A DNA stretch of 6,901 bases, from assembly GCA_030840185.1 (NCBI GenBank), contig JAUZFY010000341.1:1-6901 (forward strand), in the 5' to 3' direction. This document shows positions 1-6,020 of this stretch, piece by piece. The notes under the pieces were generated by a model. That model was not told where the DNA came from, did no database searches, and saw nothing but the letters and a program-made list of their open reading frames with translations. Position numbers and translations under genes: made by a program. Numbering within the stretch: position 1 is the stretch's first letter; the number at the start of each line of letters is the position of its first letter. Origin of the DNA: Microbacteriaceae bacterium. Lineage in GTDB: Bacteria > Actinomycetota > Actinomycetes > Actinomycetales > Microbacteriaceae.

Positions 1-1515
1 GATGCGGATCGCTCCGTGCCGCGCATCGGCGGTGATGAAGGCGAGCGCCTGGTCATCCAGATCCACGGAGGTCGCTCGAAGCTGCAGTGATCGCTGCACA
101 CGAGACACGATCGAAATCACGAGGATGCCGAGGATGAACAGGGCGGCGATGCGAAGCCCGTCCGGTCGTTCGATCACGTTGACAACTGTCGTGTAGAGGA
201 AGACGACGGCCACGATGGTGAATCCGATGGTTCGCTTGCGCTGCTTCTTGTGAAAGGCGGACAGCGTCACCGCGACGGACGCCGAGGTGATCAGCACGAG
301 CACACCGGTCGCGTATGCCCCGCCCTGGGCATCGACGTTCGCCTGAAAGACGATCGTGATGAGAAACGCGATCGCGGTGAAGACGAGCACGAGGGGGCGT
401 ACCGCGCGAGCCCAGGTCGGGGCCATTCCGTAGCGCGGAAGATAGCGCGGCACCAGATTGAGGAGCCCCGCCATGGCAGAGGCACCGGCGAACCAGAGGA
501 TGCAGATGGTGCTGAGGTCATAGACGGTCCCGAAGAGCGGGCCCAGGTATTCGTGGGCGAGGTAGGCGAGAGCCCGGCCATTGGCCGATCCGCCCGGCTG
601 AAATGCCTTCTGCGGGATGAGGATCGTCGTGACGAGACTCGAGGTGATCAGAAACGCGCTCATGATGATGGCCGCGCTGGTGAGCAGGCGATGCGCCCCG
701 CGAATGCGACCAAGCGGCTTGGCTTCGGTGTCCTGTGGGGCGCCGGTGATTTGCGGCATGACGGCGACGCCGGTTTCGAATCCGGAGAGGCCGAGGGCGA
801 GCTTGGGAAAAACAATGAGGGCGATGCCAACGATGACGAGCGGGTTGCCGTTTTGCGTATTTACTGCACTCCACCAGTTCGAGACGTCGATCGGGTGGGT
901 GAGGATCCGTGCAATCGAAACCAGGATCACGACGACGTTGAGCACGAGATACACCGCGACGAGCACAACGGCGATTCCGATGGCCTCCTTGAAACCGCGG
1001 AGGAAGACGACTCCGAGCAGCGCAACCAGCACGAGCGTGATTGCGACTTGGCTTCCGTGGAACCACGGCGGCGCGTAGGGGTTCTCGATCGCGTGAGCGG
1101 ACGCGTCGGCGGCCGACAGGGTGATGGTGATCATGAAGTCCGTGGCGGCGAACCCGAGGAGCACGAGAACGAAGAGCTTTCCGGCCCACCACGGAAGCAA
1201 CCGTTCGAGCATGGCGATCGAGCCCGATCCGCGGAAACTTTCCCGCGCCACTCGCCTGTAGACCGGGAGCGCCCCGAAGAGGGTGAGCGCCACGAGCACG
1301 ATCGTCGCGAACGGGGACAGCAGCCCGGCCGCGACCGCGGCGATGGCCGGCTGATAGCCGAGAGTGGAGAAGTAGTCGACGCCGGTCAGGCACATCACGC
1401 GCCACCAGGAGTTCGTCTTCTCGGTGACCTCCGCGTGGGGCCCCGGATGCGCCCCGGATTGGCTGGTCAGCCCGTGCAGCATCCAGCTCTTGAACGACTC
1501 GGTTGTCGTCGACAT
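1..1515 (-). CDS. APC-superfamily permease (amino acid or potassium type), C-terminus off the left edge
   Basis: The frame reads 505 codons without a stop from an ATG at 1515 to the left edge, so the C-terminus is missing. About 35 hydrophilic residues lead into a conserved-looking [13 protein letters not shown] segment (residues 44-56). Roughly a dozen hydrophobic membrane segments follow, including [15 protein letters not shown] and [20 protein letters not shown]. After residue about 460 the chain turns hydrophilic, as at the start of a cytoplasmic C-terminal domain. The layout and the first-helix motif resemble actinobacterial APC permeases and the APC-related potassium importers KimA/Kup. 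This is family-level recognition and the substrate is not decided. The ATG at 1515 is preceded by GAGGGA nine bases upstream. A second in-frame ATG at 1524 directly abuts that site, so it is less likely. An 81-base gap with an inverted repeat separates it from apt. Confidence 0.85.
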   Translation of the reverse strand, partial: MSTTTESFKSWMLHGLTSQSGAHPGPHAEVTEKTNSWWRVMCLTGVDYFSTLGYQPAIAAVAAGLLSPFATIVLVALTLFGALPVYRRVARESFRGSGSIAMLERLLPWWAGKLFVLVLLGFAATDFMITITLSAADASAHAIENPYAPPWFHGSQVAITLVLVALLGVVFLRGFKEAIGIAVVLVAVYLVLNVVVILVSIARILTHPIDVSNWWSAVNTQNGNPLVIVGIALIVFPKLALGLSGFETGVAVMPQITGAPQDTEAKPLGRIRGAHRLLTSAAIIMSAFLITSSLVTTILIPQKAFQPGGSANGRALAYLAHEYLGPLFGTVYDLSTICILWFAGASAMAGLLNLVPRYLPRYGMAPTWARAVRPLVLVFTAIAFLITIVFQANVDAQGGAYATGVLVLITSASVAVTLSAFHKKQRKRTIGFTIVAVVFLYTTVVNVIERPDGLRIAALFILGILVISIVSRVQRSLQLRATSVDLDDQALAFITADARHGAIRI

Positions 1516-1560
1516 GAACACCATTCCCTCGATGGACCCGTTCCCCACCGAACTTGGCCC

Positions 1561-1589
1561 CGTACAGAATAGCGCCGCCCCGCTGTACG
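1561..1589. repeat. Perfect 7-bp inverted repeat between apt and the permease gene
   Basis: The arms are CGTACAG (1561-1567) and CTGTACG (1583-1589), separated by a 15-base GC-rich spacer. The repeat lies 8 bases past the apt stop and about 45 bases upstream of the permease start. On the minus strand the second arm begins just after a TATTCT hexamer that could be a -10 element, so a repressor site for the permease gene is possible. It could also fold as an RNA hairpin after apt. No T-run follows, so it does not look like a standard intrinsic terminator. Confidence 0.35.
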
Positions 1590-1596
1590 TCTCACA

Positions 1597-2124
1597 TCAC
1601 ACGGTGAGCAGTGTGTTCACCCGGCGACCGGGGAGTTTCTTGGCGCCGCCGAGACTTCGCAGCTCCAGGATCACGCTAATTCCAGCGACGCTCCATCCAG
1701 AGCGCTCGACAAGCGAACAGCTCGCAGCGAGGGTGCCACCGGTCGCGAGCACGTCGTCCACCAACAAGACTCGGGTGCCCGGTGCGAGCTCGTCGGGGTG
1801 AATTTCGAGGGAGGTGCTGCCGTACTCAAGGTCGTAGTCCTCGGAAATCACCTGCCGCGGAAGTTTGCCCGGCTTGCGAATCATCACGCAACCGAGCCCG
1901 GTCGCGTAGGCGGCGCCGGCGGCGAGCACGAAGCCCCGAGCCTCCATGCCTGCTATCGCGTCGAACTCGCCGTCGAACGGCGCTACGAGCGCGTCGATGA
2001 CCGAACGAAGCGCCGGCCCGTCGGCGAAGACCGGGCTGAGGTCGCGAAAGGTGATGCCAGGTGACGGGAAGTCGGGCACGACCCTGCTCAGTCGCTCGAT
2101 CGCGTCGCGTGCAACATCCGGCAT
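1597..2124 (-). CDS. apt: Adenine phosphoribosyltransferase
   Basis: The 175-residue product has the length usual for bacterial Apt, which joins adenine to PRPP to give AMP and pyrophosphate in cytoplasmic purine salvage. The PRPP-binding loop VLLVDDVLATGGT lies at residues 119-131. The N-terminal FPSPGITFRDLSPVFAD segment (residues 19-35) and the central IAGMEARGFVLAAG and IRKPGKLP segments are also typical of the family. The ATG at 2124 is chosen because AGGAG sits about 7 bases upstream and homology to the family begins there. The same frame stays open far upstream, but that extension is Arg/Pro-rich antisense to the ABC genes and is not part of the protein. The gene lies 77 bases downstream of the ABC permease and may be read from its own promoter or by read-through. 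It is not next to relA or secD/secF here, where apt is often found. Confidence 0.96.
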   Translation of the reverse strand: MPDVARDAIERLSRVVPDFPSPGITFRDLSPVFADGPALRSVIDALVAPFDGEFDAIAGMEARGFVLAAGAAYATGLGCVMIRKPGKLPRQVISEDYDLEYGSTSLEIHPDELAPGTRVLLVDDVLATGGTLAASCSLVERSGWSVAGISVILELRSLGGAKKLPGRRVNTLLTV

Positions 2125-2129
2125 CCGGT

Positions 2130-2136
2130 CTCCTCT
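2130..2136 (-). promoter_or_regulatory. Ribosome binding site of apt
   Basis: On the minus strand the sequence reads AAGAGGAGACCGG immediately before the ATG at 2124. It gives a purine-rich Shine-Dalgarno core about 6 to 7 bases from the start. It is the clearest binding site in the window and fixes the apt start within a much longer open frame. Confidence 0.7.
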
Positions 2137-2138
2137 TG

Positions 2139-2165
2139 GCCTCGCGGATGTTTCGCCGCGGAGGC
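2139..2165 (-). promoter_or_regulatory. Stem-loop in the apt leader, just upstream of its ribosome binding site
   Basis: In the minus-strand RNA, GCCTCCGCGG (2165-2156) can pair with CCGCGAGGC (2147-2139). This gives nine GC-rich pairs with one bulged C and an 8-base loop. The stem ends a few bases before the GAGGAG of apt. It has no following U-run, so it is not a typical terminator for the upstream permease gene. It may affect apt translation or processing, or be chance pairing in GC-rich DNA. Confidence 0.3.
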
Positions 2166-2201
2166 AATCCTGCCAGAAGACGCTCCCGCCAGAAGCCCTG
2201 C

Positions 2202-2936
2202 TCAGGCGGTCTTCCGGCGGAGGGTGACGGAGCCGAGGGCGACCGCCCCCAGGGCGAACGCGGAGATGATCACAAGCTTTCCGCCGACGTAGTCGGCGTC
2301 CTCGGTGTTTGCGGCGACCGCGTTGAGCGCGTCGATCGCGTGGGAGAGGGGCAGCCAGTCCGAGATCACGTGCAACACGTCCGGCAGCTGGTCTCGGGGG
2401 AGGAAGACACCCCCGAGCAGTATCTGGGGGAACACGAGCACCGGCAAGAACTGGACGACCTGGAACTCGCTGCGCGCAAATGCGCTCGCGAACAGGCCGA
2501 GAGTGGTGCCGAGCAGCGCATCGGCGAGGGCCACCGAGAGCAGCAGTGCGAGCGAGCCATTGATCGTGAGCCCGCACACCCAGATCGAGAATGCCACCGC
2601 AATCGTCGCCTGAATGACGGCGAGGGCGCCGAAGGCGATGGTGTAGCCGAGGATGAAGTCGAATTTGCCCAGCGGCATGGTGAGGAGGCGTTCGAGGGTT
2701 CCGGAGCGCCGCTCTCGCAGGGTGGTGATGCTCGTGACCAGGAACATGATGATGAAGGGGAAGAGGGCGAGAATCGCCGGACCGATCCGTTGGAACACGT
2801 CGGTGTCGGAGAACAACCACGACATGAGTCCGATCAACAGGCTCGGAACGACGAGAAGTAGCCCGACCGTTCGCGGGTCGTGCGAGATTTGGGTGAGGAC
2901 CCGGCCTGCGGTGGCGAGGGTAGGTCGGAGGTTCAT
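2202..2936 (-). CDS. ABC-2 type transporter permease (drug-efflux type)
   Basis: The 244-residue membrane protein fits the ABC-2 permease family (DrrB/NodJ-like length). It would form the export channel with the ATPase encoded just upstream. After about 22 cytoplasmic residues there are six likely membrane spans, including TVGLLLVVPSLLIGLMSWLF, a span near IGPAILALFPFIIMFLV, and a last span near LVIISAFALGAVALG. The segment LRERRSGTLERLLTMPL (about residues 73-89) is the typical cytoplasmic ABC-2 motif. LPVLVFPQILLGGVFLPRDQLPDVL (read in two parts around residue 175) is the usual late-loop pattern. Its ATG shares four bases with the ATPase stop (ATGA), which implies translational coupling. 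The open frame is undamaged. The exported substrate cannot be read from the sequence. Confidence 0.92.
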   Translation of the reverse strand: MNLRPTLATAGRVLTQISHDPRTVGLLLVVPSLLIGLMSWLFSDTDVFQRIGPAILALFPFIIMFLVTSITTLRERRSGTLERLLTMPLGKFDFILGYTIAFGALAVIQATIAVAFSIWVCGLTINGSLALLLSVALADALLGTTLGLFASAFARSEFQVVQFLPVLVFPQILLGGVFLPRDQLPDVLHVISDWLPLSHAIDALNAVAANTEDADYVGGKLVIISAFALGAVALGSVTLRRKTA

Positions 2937-3676
2937 GCCGGTTCCGTTCTGCGCACGCCGCTCTCGATGAGCGAGAGGAAGGCGGTTTCGGGGTCGGTGG
3001 TGCCCGTGGCGGCAAGCAGCCCGGCGGGGGTCTCGTCAGCGAGCAGGCTGCCGTCGCGCATGAGCAGGAGTCGGTCGCACCGGGTGGCCTCGTCCATCAC
3101 GTGGCTTGACACCAGGATGCTCGTGCCTCCGGCGGCGAGATCATGAAAGAGCGCCCACAGCTCCACCCGAAGTACCGGGTCGAGGCCGACAGTCGGCTCG
3201 TCGAGAACGAGAAGGTCGGGTGAATTGAGCAGAGCCGCGGCAAGCGACACTCGGCTTCGCTACCCGCCCGAGAGCGTGCAGACCATTTGTGTTGCCTGCT
3301 GGGCGAGATCCGTCAGCTCGATCACCCTGTCGACCTCCGAGGCCGCCGCCCCGAGCACGGCTCGGAAGTAACGCAGGTTCTGGCGAACGGTGAGGTCGTC
3401 GTAGATGCTTGCGTCTTGCGTCACGTAGCCGACCCGCCGGCGAAGCCGCGGCATGCCCGCAGGATACCCGAGCACGGTCACTGTTCCGGCGCTGATCTTC
3501 TGCACGCCGACTATCGATCGCATAAGTGTCGTCTTCCCGCAGCCGCTTGGCCCGAGCAATCCGATAACCTCGCCGACCGGGACGGTTAGCGACAGCCCGT
3601 GCAGAGCAACGTTCGTTCCGCGGATGACTCTCAGGTCACGCACCTCGATGGCGACGCTGCCACGATAATTCGTCAT
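2933..3676 (-). pseudogene. ABC transporter ATPase interrupted by an in-frame amber codon at the LSGGQ signature
   Basis: Read through one TAG, the frame gives a normal 247-residue ABC ATPase, the energy-supplying partner of the permease downstream. The first part (138 residues, ATG at 3676) has Walker A GPSGCGKT (42-49), a Q-loop at Gln87 in GYVTQD, and ends LSGG at 135-138. The next codon, 3262-3260, is TAG where family members carry Gln (CAG). The frame continues as RSRVSLAAALL, then Walker B LLVLDEP (Asp159, Glu160), D-loop VGLDP and H-loop His192, to a TGA at 2935-2933. No frameshift, deletion or other damage is visible. One C-to-T change would account for it. If real, the first product lacks Walker B and the H-loop and should be inactive. 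A sequencing error is the main alternative. A GTG restart at 3250 could make the second half. TAG also ends the tetR, htpX and 6021 genes, so a changed code is unlikely. Confidence 0.88.
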
Positions 3677-3688
3677 GTGATGAATTAT
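3665..3688. promoter_or_regulatory. AT-rich imperfect palindrome centred on the ATPase start codon, candidate TetR operator
   Basis: Outer arms ATAATTC (3665-3671) and GAATTAT (3682-3688) are perfect inverted repeats. An inner TCA/TGA pair (3673-3675 and 3678-3680) adds to the symmetry, making 20 of 24 positions symmetric. The centre is at 3676/3677, on the ATG of the ATPase gene, and the site reaches to within 10 bases of the tetR stop. It is a clear AT island in GC-rich DNA. A two-fold site of this size beside a tetR gene is what a TetR dimer would bind. In the RNA, the same bases could form a hairpin holding the start codon in or near the loop, because no good ribosome binding site is visible there. 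Confidence 0.5.
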
Positions 3689-3698
3689 TCGCGCGACG

Positions 3699-4361
3699 CT
3701 AGCCCCGTGTCAATGGTGTGCCAACCAGATGCCACTGCACGACCGGTCCGACGAGGCGAACCAGATCTTCGGGCGGCGTCGTCGAGAGTGGTTCGACCCG
3801 GATGCCGTAGCGCACCATGATGAGGCCGACCAGTTGGCTGGCCGCGAGGGTGGCGCGCAACTCCGGGTCTGCCGCTCCCGGGGCCGCCTCGAGCCGGCTC
3901 GCGAGCTTGTGCAGCACCTCGCGAACAAGGAACTGCCGGATCATCGCCGCCGCAAACTCGTGACCGAGGGCGGTGTGCAACAGTCCGATGATGCGTTGGC
4001 CGTTTCGGCCCTCGTCGAGAGTTGCGAGAAGAGTCCGCACGAGATTCTCGCCCATCGCCGAGTCCGGTCCGGACAGTACCGCGGCAACGATGCGATCGGG
4101 GCGCACGGGAGCGCCGATCGACTCCGCGAAGAGATCCGCCTTCTCCGCGAAGTAATGGTGAACGAGGGCCGGGTCCACGTTTGCCGCCCGGGCGATCGAT
4201 CGGAAGGACGCTCCGTCGTAGCCTCGGTTGGCGAACTCCCGACCGGCGGCGGAGACGATCAGATCCCGCGTGTTCGCCGGATCGGTCGGAGTGGAACGGC
4301 GTCGGCCGCGCGGTCGCGACGCCGAAACCACGGGGCTTGGGGCCTCCGGATTGCTGTCCAC
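3699..4361 (-). CDS. TetR/AcrR-family transcriptional repressor
   Basis: The 220-residue product has an N-terminal DNA-binding domain at about residues 31-80. It includes TRDLIVSAAGREFANRGYDG and the recognition-helix region SFRSIARAANVDPALVHHYF, followed by EKADLF, all typical of TetR regulators. An Arg-rich tail (RPRGRRR, 17-23) precedes it and may add DNA contacts. The C-terminal ligand-binding region (GENLVRTLLATLDE, then LLHTALGHEFAAAMIRQFL) resembles the actinobacterial TetR_C_16 type, a tentative match. It lies 22 bases upstream of the ATPase on the same strand, so it most likely controls this exporter and perhaps itself. The start is uncertain. The GTG at 4361 has no clear binding site and an in-frame stop lies just upstream. 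A GTG at 4331 (residue 11) has GGAGG 11 bases before it. The ligand is unknown. Confidence 0.92.
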   Translation of the reverse strand: MDSNPEAPSPVVSASRPRGRRRSTPTDPANTRDLIVSAAGREFANRGYDGASFRSIARAANVDPALVHHYFAEKADLFAESIGAPVRPDRIVAAVLSGPDSAMGENLVRTLLATLDEGRNGQRIIGLLHTALGHEFAAAMIRQFLVREVLHKLASRLEAAPGAADPELRATLAASQLVGLIMVRYGIRVEPLSTTPPEDLVRLVGPVVQWHLVGTPLTRG

Positions 4362-4497
4362 GAGGTGAGCCTAATCCCGACCCCGCTTCGCGTTCACCTT
4401 GAGCTTGCCGCCAACGGGAGATAGTGGTATTTGCCTTGACTATAGTTGTGTCGTCCTGCGGCTTACCCGCCCGAAGCATCAGCACGAGAGATCACAA
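4362..4497. promoter_or_regulatory. Divergent promoter region between tetR and lemA
   Basis: This 136-base intergenic stretch must hold the promoters for tetR (minus) and lemA (plus). The most promoter-like element is ACTATAGT (4439-4446), a palindrome that reads as a TATAGT -10 hexamer on both strands. On the plus strand it would start transcription about 45 bases before lemA. No convincing -35 hexamer is found at the usual distance on either strand; TTGACT at 4436-4441 overlaps it instead. A short inverted pair ATAGT (4421-4425) and ACTAT (4439-4443) surrounds the segment and only loosely resembles the arms of the palindrome at 3665-3688. Confidence 0.35.
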
Positions 4498-5064
4498 ATG
4501 GAACTCCTAATCTTGATCGGCGTCATCGTCTTGCTCGTCGTGATCATCGGCGTCTACCTGTGGTCAACATACAACGGGCTTGTGCGCCTCAACGTGCGTG
4601 TCGACGAGGCGTGGAGCGACATCACCGTTCAACTCAAACGCCGCGCCGACCTGTTGCCGAATCTCATCGAAACGGTTAAGGGTTACGCGGCGCACGAATC
4701 GGGAGTCTTCGAGGCCGTGACAAAGGCGCGGGCCGAGTCGATAGGCGCTTCGACCCCGGTGGATGCCGCAGTGGCCGAGAATCACATGCAGACCGCGCTC
4801 CGGAGCATCTTTGCCGTCGCTGAGGCATACCCCAAGTTGCAGGCCAGCCAGAACTTTTTGCAGCTTCAGGGCGAACTGGTTGACACCGAGGACAAGGTGC
4901 AGGCGTCGCGGCGGTTCTACAACGGGGGAGTGCGCGAACTCAACACCAAGGTTAAGACGTTTCCAAACACCCTGTTCGTGCGGGGGCTCGGCTTCGGCGA
5001 GCGCGACTTTTTTGAGGTGTCGGACGCGGCGGCGATCGCCGAGCCGCCCCGTGTTCAATTCTGA
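4498..5064 (+). CDS. lemA: LemA family membrane-anchored protein
   Basis: The 188-residue product has the usual LemA size and layout. A single N-terminal membrane helix (LILIGVIVLLVVIIGVYLW, about 4-22) is followed by the hallmark segment YNGLVRLNVRVDEAWSDI (25-42). QLKRRADLLPNLIETVKGYA (45-64) comes next, and then a long, mostly helical domain. The C-terminal part carries RFYNGGVRELNTKVKTFPNT (139-158) and ends in PPRVQF, both typical. LemA proteins are thought to face outward or lie at the membrane; their biochemical role is not settled. The ATG at 4498 is chosen because the helix starts there. The frame is open further upstream (from 4399), but that part lacks family similarity and overlaps the promoter region. 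The ribosome binding site is weak (GAGAGAT). htpX follows 49 bases later on the same strand, very likely as one operon. Confidence 0.95.
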   Translation: MELLILIGVIVLLVVIIGVYLWSTYNGLVRLNVRVDEAWSDITVQLKRRADLLPNLIETVKGYAAHESGVFEAVTKARAESIGASTPVDAAVAENHMQTALRSIFAVAEAYPKLQASQNFLQLQGELVDTEDKVQASRRFYNGGVRELNTKVKTFPNTLFVRGLGFGERDFFEVSDAAAIAEPPRVQF

Positions 5065-5093
5065 CCGGATGTCACACACCGAGTCCCGCAATC

Positions 5094-5103
5094 TCTCGCG
5101 AGA
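5094..5103. repeat. Perfect 10-bp palindrome in the lemA-htpX gap
   Basis: TCTCGCGAGA lies 10 bases upstream of the htpX start. It is fully self-complementary and overlaps the GAGAAAA stretch that would be the only, weak, ribosome binding site for htpX. It may be a protein-binding site or a small RNA fold, but palindromes of this length also occur by chance. Confidence 0.2.
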
Positions 5104-5113
5104 AAACTGAATC

Positions 5114-6007
5114 ATGTACCGCGCGATAGCTAAGAACAAGCGCAACACCGTCTTCATCATCCTGGTGTTCCTCGTCATCATCGGGGCCCTGGGACTTCTT
5201 GCCGGCTACGTCTACAACAACCTGTCGGTCACGATCACCGTGCTCGTCGTGGCCGCCGTGTACGCGATCATCCAATACTTCGCCGCGTCCCGGTTGGCCA
5301 TCTCCATTTCGGGAGGCCGCGAGATTCAGAAAGCCGACGACCCGCGGCTCTACCGCATCGTTGAAAACCTGTCGATCACCGATGGGCTGCCGATGCCGAA
5401 GGTGTACATCGTGAACGACCCGGCCCCCAATGCGTTCGCGACCGGGCGCGACCCGCAACACGCCTATGTCGCGGCGACGACGGGTCTGCTCGACCTCATG
5501 GACGACTCAGAGCTCGAGGGCGTCATGGCCCACGAAATGGGTCACGTGCAGAATTACGACACCCGGGTGTCGATGATCGTCTTCGGCCTCGTGGTCGCGG
5601 TCGGATTCATCGCCGACCTGTTTCTTCGGTTCGCGTTCTTCGGGGGCGGACGGGGCAACGACCGCAATGGCGGCGGAGGAAACAATCCAATCGTTCTGGT
5701 CTTCGGCCTCGCCGCGATGATCATCGCCCCGCTCGTCGCCGCGGGGGTGCAGGCCGCGATCTCGCGTCAACGCGAATACCTCGCCGACGCCACGAGCGCG
5801 ATGACGACGCGCAATCCGGATGCCCTGGCAAGCGCACTTCAGAAGCTCGAGCAGTACGGCCGCCCGATGCGGCGCCAGAATTCCTCGATGTCGCACCTGT
5901 GGATCTCCGACCCGTCGCGGCCGGGCTTCATGAGCCGACTGTTCAGCACGCACCCCCCGATCGTCGACCGGGTGGCTCGCCTTCACAGGATCGGTGGCGA
6001 GTTCTAG
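5114..6007 (+). CDS. htpX: Membrane zinc metalloprotease HtpX (M48 family)
   Basis: The 297-residue protein is a typical HtpX, a membrane protease that degrades damaged or misassembled membrane proteins. The zinc-binding HEMGH motif is at 140-144, with Glu141 as the catalytic base. The third ligand is Glu221 in ISRQREYLADATSA. Two N-terminal membrane spans lie at about 12-34 and 38-56, and two more at about 153-176 and 192-216 flank a Gly/Asn-rich loop (177-191). The motifs NDPAPNAFATGRDP (101-114) and LFSTHPPIVDRVARL (276-290) are also family hallmarks. The active site should face the cytoplasm. The ATG at 5114 is supported by the first span, though its ribosome binding site is poor, suggesting coupling to lemA. 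The gene ends 13 bases before the convergent gene at 6021. All key residues are present. Confidence 0.97.
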   Translation: MYRAIAKNKRNTVFIILVFLVIIGALGLLAGYVYNNLSVTITVLVVAAVYAIIQYFAASRLAISISGGREIQKADDPRLYRIVENLSITDGLPMPKVYIVNDPAPNAFATGRDPQHAYVAATTGLLDLMDDSELEGVMAHEMGHVQNYDTRVSMIVFGLVVAVGFIADLFLRFAFFGGGRGNDRNGGGGNNPIVLVFGLAAMIIAPLVAAGVQAAISRQREYLADATSAMTTRNPDALASALQKLEQYGRPMRRQNSSMSHLWISDPSRPGFMSRLFSTHPPIVDRVARLHRIGGEF

Positions 6008-6020
6008 GTCGCAGCGTCGC

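Noticed and set aside
250..1572. A 440-codon plus-strand open frame opposite the permease gene
   Set aside because: Its translation is Arg/Asp/Glu/Gly-rich with no domain pattern, while the minus strand encodes a clear multi-span transporter. Long antisense frames of this type are common in GC-rich DNA.
2061..2861. A 266-codon plus-strand open frame opposite the ABC permease
   Set aside because: It is low-complexity and Glu/Arg/Asp-rich, explained as a shadow of the minus-strand permease codons.
2125..3015. Upstream extension of the apt frame that would give a 472-residue protein
   Set aside because: The extension is Arg/Pro-rich and overlaps the ABC permease and ATPase in another frame. 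Apt similarity and a strong ribosome binding site begin at 2124.
3260..3262. Amber codon read as an alternative genetic code or a special amino acid
   Set aside because: TAG is the natural stop of three other genes in this window, and the LSGGQ position normally holds Gln. A simple nonsense change or sequence error is more economical.
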